48,838 nt of DNA from Desulforhopalus vacuolatus (GCF_016918505.1 NZ_JAFFPZ010000021.1:1-48838), one strand, 5' to 3'; positions 17,116 to 26,553 are shown, counted from the first letter of the stretch. The notes: generated by a model from the letters alone, not told the origin. A program made the numbers and translations.

Positions 17116-18756
17116 ATGATTCAATGGCCCAAAAGTAATGATGCACTTGGTACCGTCAACAGAGGCAACCCTTGTGAATCTGGATTATGCACGCTTTGCA
17201 TGTCTGATTGTAAAGGGAGGTGTGAAACCTGGATGTCGTCCTTAAGGGGGCGCAAAATGCTCTACCCCAGGAAATTCGGCAAGATCACTGCCGGGTCTGG
17301 CAATGTAACCTCTCTTGGTCTGGGGTATCATTCCATAAGGATCCAGGGATATGCTTATGGATCGACCGGGTTAAACGAGGGGATGACCAAAGATGCTGAT
17401 GACTGTGTCTTCACCAACGTCAATACCGAAACGACTTTCGGTAATGAAATTAAGGCAAAATGTCGTCTACCTATCATGACTGGTGCTCTGGGTTCAACTA
17501 TGATCGCCAGCAAGTATTGGAATTCTTTTGCAACAGGTGCTGCCCTTTATGGATTTCCAATAGTTGTCGGCGAAAATGTTGTTGGTGTGGACCAGGAGTC
17601 AAAACTCGGTGGCGGAAAAATAACATCAGCACCTGAACTGGACAGGCGAATAGAGGTATATAGACGATACTCAGACGGGCATGGGGCGTTTTTCGTCCAA
17701 CTTAATGTCGAAGATACTCGAAACGGAGTGGCCGAATACGTTATTGATAAATACGGCGATGACGTCATTATCGAGCTTAAGTGGGGACAGGGCGCCAAAG
17801 TTATCGGAGGAGAAATTCAAGTAAAATCAATAGATTATGCCATTTTCCTCAAGAAACGTGGTTATATCATTGATCCCGATCCGACGGATCCGATTGTTCA
17901 ATCTGCCTTTGAGCGTCATGCCATCACTTCCTTTGCCAGACATAGCAGACTTGGAGCTACTGATTTGGATACTGTTGGGGAAGTTCGTGAATCCTTTATG
18001 AGATCAATAGACTATTTACGAAGCCTTGGCTTTAAGCGTATTTCCTTGAAAACAGGTGCTTACGGCATGGAAGCCCTTGCTATGGCCATTCGATATTCTG
18101 CAGATGCAAAACTTGACTTACTGACCATTGACGGCGCAGGTGGCGGAACCGGTATGAGTCCATGGAATATGATGGAGAACTGGGGTGTTCCATCCCTGGC
18201 CCTGCATGCCAAGGCACATGATTACTGTAAGATTCTTGATGATCAAGGAATCAAGGTTCCGGATATTTCTTTTGCTGGCGGTTTTGCCCGGGAAGATCAT
18301 ATTTTTAAAGCCCTGGCTATAGGTGCACCGTATACTAAAATGGTTTGTATGGGTCGTGCACCAATGATTCCCGCGTATCTGGGCAGCAACATTGAAGGAA
18401 CCTTTTACCCTGAGAGAAGAAATAAAGTAAATGGGAATTGGGACGAACTTCCTCAAACCGTAAAAAGTTTCGGCAAGAGCCCGGAAGAGATCTTTTCAGC
18501 CTGGGAGGATGTGAAAAAGAAAGTGGGCGCTGATGAGATGAAGAATATACCTTTTGGAGCCGTAGCCATGGCTGGCTATATTGATAAGATCTCCTGCGGG
18601 CTGCAGCAGTTGATGGCCGGTGTACGAAAATTCAATTTATCTGAGATTACAAGGAATGAAATATTTAGTGCCAACCGTGAAACGGAAAAGGAAACTGGAA
18701 TTCCGTTCATGACCGAAGCTCAAAAAGACACTGCTGAGGCGATTCTTAAAGGATAG
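17116..18756 (+). CDS. FMN-binding glutamate-synthase-like protein
   Basis: A 546-residue stand-alone protein related to the FMN/central domain of glutamate synthase (GltB large subunit), without the amidotransferase part. It has an N-terminal cysteine cluster (Cys20, 25, 28, 32, 36) likely to hold an iron-sulfur centre. The FMN and 2-oxoglutarate barrel shows LTIDGAGGGTGMSP and SFAGGFAREDHIFKALAIGA. The frame is open from 17044, but GGAG at 17104 sets ATG 17116; the extra 24 residues would come from the upstream transposon end. Substrate is uncertain, as such proteins may use ammonia or other donors. A strong terminator follows. Confidence 0.88.
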   Translation: MIQWPKSNDALGTVNRGNPCESGLCTLCMSDCKGRCETWMSSLRGRKMLYPRKFGKITAGSGNVTSLGLGYHSIRIQGYAYGSTGLNEGMTKDADDCVFTNVNTETTFGNEIKAKCRLPIMTGALGSTMIASKYWNSFATGAALYGFPIVVGENVVGVDQESKLGGGKITSAPELDRRIEVYRRYSDGHGAFFVQLNVEDTRNGVAEYVIDKYGDDVIIELKWGQGAKVIGGEIQVKSIDYAIFLKKRGYIIDPDPTDPIVQSAFERHAITSFARHSRLGATDLDTVGEVRESFMRSIDYLRSLGFKRISLKTGAYGMEALAMAIRYSADAKLDLLTIDGAGGGTGMSPWNMMENWGVPSLALHAKAHDYCKILDDQGIKVPDISFAGGFAREDHIFKALAIGAPYTKMVCMGRAPMIPAYLGSNIEGTFYPERRNKVNGNWDELPQTVKSFGKSPEEIFSAWEDVKKKVGADEMKNIPFGAVAMAGYIDKISCGLQQLMAGVRKFNLSEITRNEIFSANRETEKETGIPFMTEAQKDTAEAILKG

Positions 18757-18777
18757 TTTTTGATTCAAATGTTTTTA

Positions 18778-18819
18778 CAGGGCACATCGAGCAACGTACT
18801 CGATGTGCCCTGTTTTTTT
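18778..18819 (+). terminator. Intrinsic terminator after the glutamate-synthase-like gene
   Basis: CAGGGCACATCGAG (18778-18791), a 7-nt loop, then the exact inverse (18799-18812) and seven T. A 14-bp perfect stem. The RAYT/REP element begins about 5 bp after it. Confidence 0.92.
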
Positions 18820-18857
18820 ATGTGGTCAGGTCTTGAAAAATCATTTTATGTGGTCTG

Positions 18858-19098
18858 ATACTATTCCTATTAAGTTGTGACCGTACTAAATGCCATTTTC
18901 ACTTTCTATTGGCGAATTCAAAGGCAGGGGGATAGGAGACAGGAGACAGGAGAAAGGAGACGGGAGACAGGGAAAAGCAAAAGACGGAACAGCAAAAAAC
19001 TTTTTGCCAACGAATAAAAGCTCAAAACATGCGAATAAAGGCAAAAAACTTTAAAAATATTTTAAAATTAAACAGAGAATTGCTGTTGTTCTATCTTT
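18858..19098 (+). repeat. Purine-rich dispersed repeat, plus-strand copy
   Basis: Starts with ATTCCTATTAAGTTGTGACC, runs through TTCACTTTCTATTGGCGAA, a GGAGACA/GGGAGAC block (18930-18972), AAAAGCAAAAGACGGAAC and an AT-rich end. Aligns with 36268-36450 and, inverted, with 10990-11165. Confidence 0.8.
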
Positions 19099-19132
19099 AC
19101 TCGTTCTCTGGTTAATTCAAAGGCAGGTGGGA

Positions 19133-19295
19133 CAGACGCCAAAATTGGGCGTCTCTACGATGTCGGCGATTTATCTTACGGGCATTGATTGTACAAATCC
19201 GGATACAATTCTGCCGCGATAACCCCGTGGTGGTTATATGGCGTTGTCTTTGTGGAAAGGATGTCCTTGTAGAGACGCCCAATCTGGGCGTCTTC
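19133..19295. repeat. Pair of GACGCC/GGGCGTC palindromes
   Basis: AGACGCCAAAATTGGGCGTCT lies at about 19134 and AGACGCCCAATCTGGGCGTCT at about 19273, next to CTCTAC and GTAGAG. They resemble the REP core in plan (GTAGAGAC-N-GTCTCTAC) but have a different centre, so they form a second palindrome class. The sequence between them has no gene. Confidence 0.6.
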
Positions 19296-19493
19296 AGCAC
19301 AACAGATGGCTCACCTCACAACAAACGTTTCTGCAATGAAATTAATTTATCATCCTGTTTGTCCTGTCGTGTTTTTGGGGTCAGTAAAAAATGTAAATGG
19401 CTTAATAGCGTTTACATTTTGTATTGACCAGGGAACAAGACTGCGTGGACATCTTTTTTGGTGATTACGAATGGATAAACAGGATGTAAAATT

Positions 19494-20230
19494 GATCGCA
19501 ATGGTGATAACGGGACATTACACATCACTGGTGAAATATCGCCACAACAGCAATTCCAGCGATAAGATAATGTAGAGACAAGGCATGCCTTGTCTACACG
19601 ATAACGGTAAACGTAACAATAACGGTGCAACCGTAACCGACTCCGAAAACACCGATAACCCGCGAAACATACACGCCACGCTGCCACCACGGGGTGATAA
19701 CGGTGACCTTACACATCATTGGTGAAATATCGCCACAACAGTAATTCCAGCGATAAGATAATGTAGAGACAAGGCATGCCTTGTCTACACGGTGACAGTA
19801 AACGTAACGATAACGGTGCAACTGTAACCGACTCCGAAAACACCGATAACCCGCGAAACATACACGCCACGCTGCCACCACGGGGTGATAACGGTGACCT
19901 TACACATCATTGGTAAAAAATCGCCACAACAGTAATTCCAGCGATAAGATAATGTAGAGACAAGGCATGCCTTGTCTACACGATGACGACAAACGTAACG
20001 ATAACGGTGTAACTGTAACCAACTCCGAAAACACCGATACCCCGCAAAACATACACGCCATATTGTCACCACGGGGTGATAACGGTAACCTTACACATCA
20101 TTGGTGAAAAATCGCCACAACAGTGATTCCAGCGATAAGATAATGTAGAGACAAGGCATGCCTTGTCTACAGAACAACATTGCGGGAAACCATCGCCGTG
20201 CCGATTTTTCACCAATGGTGATGGTCGCGT
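19494..20230 (+). repeat. Four REP units in tandem, 191-bp period
   Basis: REP palindromes start at 19571, 19762, 19953 and 20144, exactly 191 bp apart each time. Each unit also holds GGTGATAACGGTGACCTTAC, CGCCACAACAGTAATTCCAG and ACACCGATAACCCGCGAAAC with few changes. Frames on the minus strand run through them only because 191 bp units shift without stops; they have no ribosome-binding sites. Confidence 0.9.
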
Positions 20231-20249
20231 TATATGGTCAATATAAAAT

Positions 20250-20692
20250 GTAAATGGCATTACAGGGAAACAGGTTACGCCTGCAAAGTTTCTAAATTTT
20301 TGACGGTGGATTGTGTACTCGGACAGTTTACGAATCAAAAGAATATCGCCCGTAAAGGATAGAGGAAGTTTGTTGCAGCTGACGTAGAGCTAATGAATGA
20401 AAGCCCATGGAAGAAATTGGCAGGTCAAGTAATATTCGGCAATGCAGATTTTATATCGGATATTCAAAGCCGAAGATGTGAAGAAAAAGAAATCGGCGAG
20501 ATTCCCCATGCCCAGAAATTTGCCGAAAAACCTTCCTTGAAAAATATTTTCCCGCCTGAAAATCCCCAAAATAAAACATTACGCAATGAGAAAATCACAA
20601 TCGCTCATATTCCCTACGAATATACGTTAAAGGCAATTGCAGAACACCTGAAAATCCATTACACCACTGTCAGTAAGAGAGTTAAAAAGTGA
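20250..20692 (+). pseudogene. RAYT (REP-associated tyrosine transposase) 3' remnant
   Basis: Encodes the C-terminal part of a RAYT with breaks: a KFLTV-W-like segment, a KLAGQVIFGNADFISDIQSR stretch, GEIPHAQKFAEKPSLKNIF, then the helix-turn-helix YTLKAIAEHLKIHYTTVSKR. The 20393-20692 part is one open frame. The N-terminal Y1/HUH domain with the catalytic tyrosine is missing, so it cannot transpose by itself. Confidence 0.8.
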
Positions 20693-20760
20693 TTTTTCAA
20701 GATTTGACCCTGTTGTTCTTCCCACGTCCCCTCCCCGACAAACCCCCTCCATAAAAAAAT

Positions 20761-20789
20761 TTGACACCAACGCAGAAATAGAATAGAAC
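20761..20789 (+). promoter_or_regulatory. Promoter of the first thi operon
   Basis: TTGACA at 20761-20766, 17 bp, then TAGAAC at 20784-20789, just upstream of the TPP aptamer. The same arrangement precedes the second riboswitch (TTGACA at 32095). Confidence 0.6.
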
Positions 20790-20795
20790 GAAATA

Positions 20796-20888
20796 ACGCT
20801 AGGGGAGCTTAACCGCTGAGAAAGATTTTCATCAAAGAAAATCTAACCCTTGGAACCTGATCTGGATAATACCGGCGAAGGGAAGCGG
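20796..20888 (+). ncRNA. TPP riboswitch (THI element), copy 1
   Basis: The conserved aptamer blocks are present in order: GGGGAGCTTAACCGCTGAGA, then ACCCTTGGAACCTGATCTGG, ATAATACCGGCGAAGGGAAG. It binds thiamin pyrophosphate and switches off the thiSGHFE genes downstream. An alternative pair of hairpins follows: GCGGCAAA with TTTGCCGC (20885-20932) and a terminator that reuses GCCGC. Confidence 0.96.
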
Positions 20889-20928
20889 CAAATTCACATT
20901 CCAGGGGTTTTTCCCCTTTTATGTTTGC

Positions 20929-20964
20929 CGCCACATCCTCTTTGGATCTGGCGGTTTTCTTTTT
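20929..20964 (+). terminator. Riboswitch-controlled terminator, copy 1
   Basis: CCGCCACATCC pairs with GGATCTGGCGG, followed by TTTTCTTTTT. Its left arm overlaps the GCCGC used by the upstream antiterminator-like hairpin, so the two structures exclude each other. This is the likely TPP-dependent expression platform. Confidence 0.8.
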
Positions 20965-20997
20965 GCCACCCCTCTTCTCCTGTACCCTGGAGAAACA

Positions 20998-21195
20998 ATG
21001 CAAATTCACATTAACGGCAAGGCTGAAGAATCAGTTGCTGAAACCATTGCGGAGCTGATTTCCGAGCGCAAACTGGCGACGAAATCCCTCGTAGTTGAGC
21101 ACAATCGCACCATCGTCAAGCAGGCACGATGGGCGGAGGTACAGCTCCATGATGGTGACAAAATTGAGCTTTTAAGTTTTGTCGGAGGAGGCTGA
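20998..21195 (+). CDS. thiS: Sulfur carrier protein ThiS
   Basis: A 65-residue ubiquitin-like protein that carries sulfur as a C-terminal thiocarboxylate for thiazole synthesis. It starts [11 protein letters not shown] and ends in the essential Gly-Gly (LLSFVGGG). GGAG precedes the ATG. It is the first gene of the riboswitch-controlled operon and is 2 bp from thiG. A broken copy of its first half lies at 32336. Confidence 0.95.
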   Translation: MQIHINGKAEESVAETIAELISERKLATKSLVVEHNRTIVKQARWAEVQLHDGDKIELLSFVGGG

Positions 21196-21197
21196 AA

Positions 21198-21977
21198 ATG
21201 AGTACAGACAGAGCTTTGATTATTGGTGACGTAGAATTCACAAACCGTCTTTTTACCGGCACGGGTAAATTTGCCAACAACGCCGACATTGCCCCCATGC
21301 TGGAGGCCTCCGGGTCACAGATGATCACCGTGGCACTGCGGCGCATCGACATGGCGGCGGGAGCGGAAAACATCCTCGAATTCATCCCGGAGAATGTCAC
21401 TCTTCTGCCCAATACCTCCGGCGCACGTAAAGCCGAAGAGGCAGTGCGGATTGCCCGCGTCGCAAGAGAAGCAGGCTGCGGCGACTTTATCAAGATTGAG
21501 GTCATCACCGATGCCAAATATCTGATGCCCGATAATTTTGAAACCCTTCGCGCTACGGAAATGCTGGCAAAAGAGGGCTTCATCGTCCTTCCCTACATCC
21601 TGCCCGACCTGACAATGGTCAGACGTTTTGAAAATGCCGGTGCAGCCGCCATCATGCCCCTTGGATCACCGATTGGCTCCAACCGCGGCCTCGAAACAAA
21701 AGCACTGCTGGCAATGCTGATTGAGAACTCCCGCCTGCCGGTGATTGTTGACGCCGGAATCGGCGCACCTTCTCAGGCGGCGGAAGCCATGGAGATGGGA
21801 GCGGATGCGGTGCTGGTAAATACCGCCATCGCCACCGCCACGGATCCTGTTATCATGGGGGAAGCCTTTGATATGGCCGTACGGGCTGGCCGAATGGCAT
21901 TTCTCGCAGAAACAGCGGGGATAAGCAATATCGCCCGGGCGTCCTCTCCCCTCACCGGCTTCCTTGAGGAGGTGTAA
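21198..21977 (+). CDS. thiG: Thiazole synthase ThiG
   Basis: A 259-residue TIM-barrel enzyme that builds the thiazole ring from deoxyxylulose phosphate, dehydroglycine and the ThiS thiocarboxylate. The Schiff-base lysine is Lys99 in [38 protein letters not shown] and the phosphate-binding [12 protein letters not shown] and [20 protein letters not shown] are present. GGAGGAGGC lies before the start. Normal length. Confidence 0.97.
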   Translation: MSTDRALIIGDVEFTNRLFTGTGKFANNADIAPMLEASGSQMITVALRRIDMAAGAENILEFIPENVTLLPNTSGARKAEEAVRIARVAREAGCGDFIKIEVITDAKYLMPDNFETLRATEMLAKEGFIVLPYILPDLTMVRRFENAGAAAIMPLGSPIGSNRGLETKALLAMLIENSRLPVIVDAGIGAPSQAAEAMEMGADAVLVNTAIATATDPVIMGEAFDMAVRAGRMAFLAETAGISNIARASSPLTGFLEEV

Positions 21978-21978
21978 G

Positions 21979-23100
21979 ATGGCCTTCTACGATATCATAA
22001 AGCAGTATAAAGATTTTGATTTTGTCGATGCCTTTGCTTCTATCACAGATGCCGACATCTCCCGTGCCATACACAGCGAGAATCTCCATGGGCAGGACAT
22101 GCTCGCGCTGCTCTCTCCCAAGGCCGCTGAACCGGTCTGGATGGAGGAGATGGCCGAAGAATCCCGTCGCCGCACCATCCAGTATTTTGGCCGCACCATT
22201 CAGCTCTTCGCACCCATTTACATTTCTAATTTCTGCTCCAACCGCTGCGCCTACTGCGGGTTCAATACGCAAAACAACATCTCACGGCGCAAGCTCACCC
22301 TTGATGAAATTGAGGAGGAGGCAAAGGCAATTTCCGCCACCGGCCTGCAGAATATTCTCATGCTCACCGGCGAGGCGAAAACCATCACGCCGATGGAGTA
22401 TCTGCTTGATGCGGTGAAAATTCTGCGTCGCTACTTCGCCTCGGTCTCCATCGAAATCTTCCCCATGGATACCGATGAATATCACGCCATGGCCAGGGCT
22501 GGCGTCGACGGGCTGACCTTGTTTCAGGAAACCTACGACGAGAAGATATACAAAGAAGTTCATCTCGGCGGCAAAAAGAGGGATTATCACTATCGACTCG
22601 ACGCACCGGAACGGGGTGCCATGGCGGGATTCCGTTCCGTCAACATCGGCGCCCTTCTCGGCCTTGGAGAGATGCGCAGTGAGTTTTTCTTCACCGCGCT
22701 GCACGCGCAATACCTCGCCGACAACTATCTTGATACAGAAATTGCCATCTCACTTCCCCGCTTCAATCCGGCAGAATGTGGCGATTTCAAACCACGGTAT
22801 CCAGTAGAGGACCGCACCTTTGTGCAGTTCCTGCTTGCTTTCCGTCTCTTCCTGCCCAGGACGGGGATCACCGTATCAACCCGCGAGAACAAGACCATGC
22901 GCGACAATCTCATGGGGATCGGTGCAACCAAACTCTCCGCCGGAGTATCCACCAGTGTCGGGGGATACAGCGACGGCGAAAAAAGTACACCACAGTTTGA
23001 TATCAGCGATCAACGTAACGTTCCAGAGATGGTCGCAGCAATCAAAGAACACGGATACCAGCCGGTCCACAAAGACTGGGACCGGGGGATATGGGCCTGA
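21979..23100 (+). CDS. thiH: 2-iminoacetate synthase ThiH
   Basis: A 373-residue radical SAM enzyme that cleaves tyrosine to give dehydroglycine for thiazole synthesis under anaerobic conditions. The 4Fe-4S cysteines are Cys86, Cys90 and Cys93 in NFCSNRCAYCGFN. The start is ATG 21979, preceded by GAGGAGGTG; an upstream in-frame ATG at 21964 lies inside thiG and lacks a site. Using ThiH rather than the oxygen-dependent ThiO fits an anaerobe. It overlaps thiF by 10 nt. Confidence 0.97.
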   Translation: MAFYDIIKQYKDFDFVDAFASITDADISRAIHSENLHGQDMLALLSPKAAEPVWMEEMAEESRRRTIQYFGRTIQLFAPIYISNFCSNRCAYCGFNTQNNISRRKLTLDEIEEEAKAISATGLQNILMLTGEAKTITPMEYLLDAVKILRRYFASVSIEIFPMDTDEYHAMARAGVDGLTLFQETYDEKIYKEVHLGGKKRDYHYRLDAPERGAMAGFRSVNIGALLGLGEMRSEFFFTALHAQYLADNYLDTEIAISLPRFNPAECGDFKPRYPVEDRTFVQFLLAFRLFLPRTGITVSTRENKTMRDNLMGIGATKLSAGVSTSVGGYSDGEKSTPQFDISDQRNVPEMVAAIKEHGYQPVHKDWDRGIWA

Positions 23101-23666
23101 TCAACATCGGCATTGCCGGGGTTGGCGGCATTGGTTCCAACGTCGCCGCCAACCTTGCGCGCAGTGGTTTCAACCACCTCACTCTGGTTGATTTTGACCT
23201 GGTGGAAGAGAGCAATCTCAACCGCCAGTTCTACTTTGCTGATCAGATTGGCCGGGGCAAAACAGAAGCCCTTGCAGAGAATCTGCGCCGCATCGCGCCG
23301 GACATCCATCTCACCTGCGCACAAACGAGGATTGAAGCCGGGAACTGCCGCTCACTCTTTACCGATTGCGCGGTAATCGTGGAAGGGTTTGACAATGAAA
23401 CAGAGAAGAAGATGCTGCTTGAAGAGCTGGCCCCGGAAAAAGAGCTGCTGGTCAGCGCATGCGGCATCGCAGGATGCGACGTGGCTGAAATCGGTATTCG
23501 TCAGCTGGGGAACTGTGTAGTGGCAGGAGATTTTATCAGTGACTGCCGACAGCAGAAACTCTACGCCCATAAACTGCAGGCAGTCTGTGCCTGGATGAGC
23601 GAAGCGATTGTTTACTACCGTGAACACGGCGGAAACATCAAGACAACCAAAAGAGAGCAAACGTGA
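23091..23666 (+). CDS. thiF: ThiS adenylyltransferase ThiF, short form
   Basis: A 191-residue E1-like enzyme that adenylates the ThiS C-terminus. The nucleotide-binding loop is GVGGIGSNVAANLARSG, and LVDFDLVEESNLNRQ holds the Mg-ATP residues. This is the short anaerobe type without the CxxC zinc pairs of the enteric ThiF. It begins inside the end of thiH and overlaps thiE by 4 nt, so translation is coupled along the operon. Confidence 0.93.
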   Translation: MGLINIGIAGVGGIGSNVAANLARSGFNHLTLVDFDLVEESNLNRQFYFADQIGRGKTEALAENLRRIAPDIHLTCAQTRIEAGNCRSLFTDCAVIVEGFDNETEKKMLLEELAPEKELLVSACGIAGCDVAEIGIRQLGNCVVAGDFISDCRQQKLYAHKLQAVCAWMSEAIVYYREHGGNIKTTKREQT

Positions 23667-24307
23667 AGACAACCGGGAAACCCACCCTGCCCGCCGGTCT
23701 CTACGGCATCACCGCAGAGGCTTTTTCCCACGGGCGGAGCAATCTTGAGGTTGCCGAAGCAATGATTGCCGGTGGCATAAAGATTCTCCAATACCGTGAA
23801 AAACGGCATAAAAAGAACTACTGCGATATCTACGCCGAATGCTGTGCCCTGCGCAAACTCACCCGCGAACACGGGGTACTGTTTATTATTAATGACTTTG
23901 TCGATATTGCCATGCTTGTCGATGCCGACGGCCTGCATATCGGACAGGAAGACCTGCCGACAGCTGCAGCGCGGCAACTGCTCGGACAACAGAAGATTAT
24001 CGGGCTTTCCACCCACAGCCCGGAGCAGGCGAGGCAGGCGGTGGCGGACGGTGCGGATTATATCGGCGTCGGCCCCATCTTTACCACGGCAACTAAAGAG
24101 AATGTCTGCGCTCCCGTGGGGCTGAGCTATCTCGATTATGTCGTACAGAATATCAAGCTGCCCTTTGTCGCCATCGGCGGGATCAAGGAGCACAACCTCG
24201 CCGAAGTTATCCGGCATGGGGCAGAAAGCGTCTGTCTCGTTACCGAAATTGTCGGCGCAGACGATATTACAGGAGCAGTGGAACACCTGAATGGGGTCAG
24301 GTCTTGA
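23663..24307 (+). CDS. thiE: Thiamin-phosphate synthase ThiE with an altered C-terminus
   Basis: A 214-residue TIM-barrel enzyme that joins the thiazole and pyrimidine halves of thiamin. It starts at GTG 23663, overlapping thiF. Visible motifs are QYREKRH, LFIINDFVDIAMLVDADGLHIGQEDL, GLSTHSPEQA, YIGVGPIFTTATKEN and the phosphate loop VAIGGIKEHN. The last codons (NGVRS) come from the left end of a REP/RAYT element; the tail preserved at 32569 reads KLLQNNILRGI instead. The loss is beyond the catalytic core, so activity is probably kept. Confidence 0.93.
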   Translation: MKTTGKPTLPAGLYGITAEAFSHGRSNLEVAEAMIAGGIKILQYREKRHKKNYCDIYAECCALRKLTREHGVLFIINDFVDIAMLVDADGLHIGQEDLPTAAARQLLGQQKIIGLSTHSPEQARQAVADGADYIGVGPIFTTATKENVCAPVGLSYLDYVVQNIKLPFVAIGGIKEHNLAEVIRHGAESVCLVTEIVGADDITGAVEHLNGVRS

Positions 24308-24591
24308 AAAATCATTTTATGTGGTTTAATAGCATTTACATTTTGTATTGACCAGAGAACGCGACTGCGTGGACATCTTTTTTGGCGATTACGAATGGAT
24401 AAACAGGATGTAAAATTGATCGCAATGGTGATAACGGTGACCTTACATCATCATTGATGAAAAATCGCCACAACAGTCATTCCAGCGATGATGTAGAGAC
24501 AAGGCATGCCTTGTCTACAGAACAACATCGCGGGAAACCATCGCCGTGCCGATTTTTCACCAATGGTGATGGTCGCGTTATATGGTCAATA
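24294..24591 (+). mobile_element. Left part of a REP/RAYT element between thiE and fic
   Basis: Starts GGGGTCAGGTCTTGAAAAAT inside the 3' end of thiE. It contains the conserved 150-bp left region (CGACTGCGTGGACATCTTTT, GGATAAACAGGATGTAAAAT) and a REP palindrome at 24492-24519, and stops abruptly after ATGGTCAATATA. The RAYT 3' part and right end are absent, replaced by the fic sequence. Confidence 0.8.
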
Positions 24592-25543
24592 TAATGACTG
24601 GGTGCGGGATATGGGCGATAAAGCACTGATCAAAGAGGCTCATCACACGTCGCACATTGAAGGAACTCATTTAACATTGGATCAAGCAGAACGGTTATGG
24701 CGCGGTGAAGCGGTGCCAGAGGCCGACCCAAACGATACCCTCGAGCTGCTGAATTACCGCTCAGCCTTTGAATTCGTTTCCGAGTGTTTAGACAGCGGTG
24801 ATCCTATTCATGAACGAATGATTCGGGAAATCCACCGTAAGCTGGTTGAAGGTGTTCGCGGCGGAAAAGCTGATCCGGGGAATTATCGCCGCATTCAAAA
24901 CTATGTTGTCAATTCCGCTACCGGCCAAATCATCTACACCCCGCCATCAGCCGTTGAAGTACCAATCATGATGTCGGAAATGGTCAAATGGCTAAACACA
25001 GAAGTCGATATTCATCCAGTACTGATGAGCGGCATTTCTCAATTCCAGCTGGTGCATATTCATCCGTTCCTGGACGGGAATGGTCGAACCTCTCGACTGC
25101 TCTCCACGCTTTGTCTCTATAAGGCTGGATACGATTTCAAGCGGCTGTTCACTATAAGTGAATACTACGACCGCGACCGGACGACATTCTACAAATCGAT
25201 CCAGAGTGTGCGCGAACACAATATGGATATGACCAACTGGCTTGACTATTTTATCACCGGTCTTGAAACCCAGATGATTGAAGTCAAAAAACGGGGAGAA
25301 CAGGTAATTCGCCGTGATGTACTGGTTCAAAAACACAACCTGAATGAACGACAGGGAAAAGCAATCGAGTTTTTACTGAAGTACAACAAACTAACTATTC
25401 AAGATTTTGAAGCTCTGTGCCCTGACGTCAATAGACGCAGTCTGCAACGAGATCTCAAAGGGATCCTGGAAAAGAACGTAATTAAAGAAATCGGAGCTGG
25501 TCCAACTGATCCAACCCGTCATTATGCATTATCAGAGCTATGA
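24506..25543 (+). CDS. Fic family protein, N-terminus replaced by REP sequence
   Basis: Fic domain protein that usually AMPylates target proteins with ATP. The active site [13 protein letters not shown] (His186) is intact, and the self-inhibitory motif T-x-x-x-E-G (residues 48-53, THIEG-like segment TSHIEG) lies N-terminal, marking the N-terminally inhibited class. A helix-turn-helix-like C-terminus follows residue 270. The open frame starts in a REP palindrome; about the first 28 residues are repeat-derived, and true fic sequence begins at 24592 ([13 protein letters not shown]). About 40-60 residues of the usual N-terminal domain are missing. ATG 24611 is another possible start. It may be functional or decaying. 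Confidence 0.82.
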   Translation: MPCLQNNIAGNHRRADFSPMVMVALYGQYNDWVRDMGDKALIKEAHHTSHIEGTHLTLDQAERLWRGEAVPEADPNDTLELLNYRSAFEFVSECLDSGDPIHERMIREIHRKLVEGVRGGKADPGNYRRIQNYVVNSATGQIIYTPPSAVEVPIMMSEMVKWLNTEVDIHPVLMSGISQFQLVHIHPFLDGNGRTSRLLSTLCLYKAGYDFKRLFTISEYYDRDRTTFYKSIQSVREHNMDMTNWLDYFITGLETQMIEVKKRGEQVIRRDVLVQKHNLNERQGKAIEFLLKYNKLTIQDFEALCPDVNRRSLQRDLKGILEKNVIKEIGAGPTDPTRHYALSEL

Positions 25544-25596
25544 CAAGCTGTGACACGAAGCTGTGACATTTCTATGACAACTTCCCATAGAACAAT

Positions 25597-26553
25597 GGGG
25601 CTCAGGTCTTGAAAAATAATTTCATGTGGTTTAATAGCGTTTACATTTTATATTGACCAGAGAACGTGACTGCGTGGACATCTTTTTTGGCGATTACGAA
25701 TGGATAAACAGGATGTAAAATTGATCGCAATGGTGATAATGGGAACCTCACATATCACTGGTGAAAAATCGCCACAACAGTGATTCCGGCGATAAGATAA
25801 TGTAGAGACAAGGCATGCCTTGTCTACACGGTGACAGTAAACGTAACGATAACGGTGCAACTGTAACCGACTCCGAAAACACCGATAACCCGCGAAACAT
25901 ACACGCCACGCTGCCACCACGGGGTGATAACGGTGGCATCCACCATCACTGGTGAAATATCGCCACAACAGTAATTCCAGCGATGATGTAGAGACAAGGC
26001 ATGCCTTGTCTACAGAACAACATCGCGGGAAACCACCACCGTGCCGATTTTTCACCAATGGTGATGGTCGCGTTATCTGGCCAATACAAAATGTAAAAGG
26101 TATTACTGGGAAACAGGTTACGCCGGTAAGTTTCTAAATTTTTGCCGGTGGATTGGGTACTCGGACAGTTTACGAATCAAAAGGATGTCGCCTGCAAAGA
26201 ATAGAGGAAGTTTGTTGCAGCTGGCGTGGAGCTAATGGTTGAGATTCCATAGAAGAAATTGGCAGATCAAGTAATATTCGGCAATGCAGACTTTATATCG
26301 GATATTCAAAACCGAATATGTGAAGCAAAAAAAATCGGCGAGATCCCCCGTACACAAATGTTTGCCGGAAGACCCTCCTTGAAAAATATTTTCCCGCCTG
26401 AAATCTCCAAAATAAAACATTACGCAATGAGCAGATCAAAATCGCTCATATTCGCTACGGGTATACGTTAAAGGCAATTGCAGAACACCTGAAAACCCAT
26501 TACACCACTGTCAGCAAGAGAGTTAAAAAGTGATTTTTCAAGACTTGACCCTG
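25597..26553 (+). mobile_element. REP/RAYT element, complete ends, two REP palindromes
   Basis: 957 bp from GGGGCTCAGGTCTTGAAAAA to TGATTTTTCAAGACTTGACC, the two forming inverted ends. It holds the conserved left region, REP palindromes at 25801-25828 and 25987-26014 (186 bp apart) and a RAYT 3' remnant. No complete transposase. Confidence 0.85.
26100..26530 (+). pseudogene. RAYT 3' remnant
   Basis: Decayed C-terminal RAYT sequence. The 26259-26420 portion reads DQVIFGNADFISDIQNRI, then GEIPRTQMFAGRPSLKNIF in one frame; the helix-turn-helix part follows in another (YTLKAIAEHLKTHYTTVSKR-like). At least one frameshift near 26440. The catalytic domain is missing. Confidence 0.75.

Larger units (their letters stand above)
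18824..20715 (+). mobile_element. Composite REP/RAYT element with complete ends
   Basis: Begins GGTCAGGTCTTGAAAAATCA (18824) and ends TGATTTTTCAAGATTTGACC near 20712, which are inverted repeats of each other. Inside are a purine-rich repeat, a pair of GACGCC palindromes, a second left-end-like segment near 19378, four 191-bp REP units and a RAYT 3' remnant. The HUH transposase domain is absent. It looks like several elements inserted into one another. Confidence 0.75.

Noticed and set aside
19412-20338. Four minus-strand frames of 90-95 codons with repeated phrases such as VCFAGYRCF and [15 protein letters not shown]
   Set aside because: They are translations of the REP units themselves. The same phrases appear wherever the palindrome occurs (15834, 25648, 30829). 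No ribosome-binding sites and no protein-like conservation beyond the DNA repeat.
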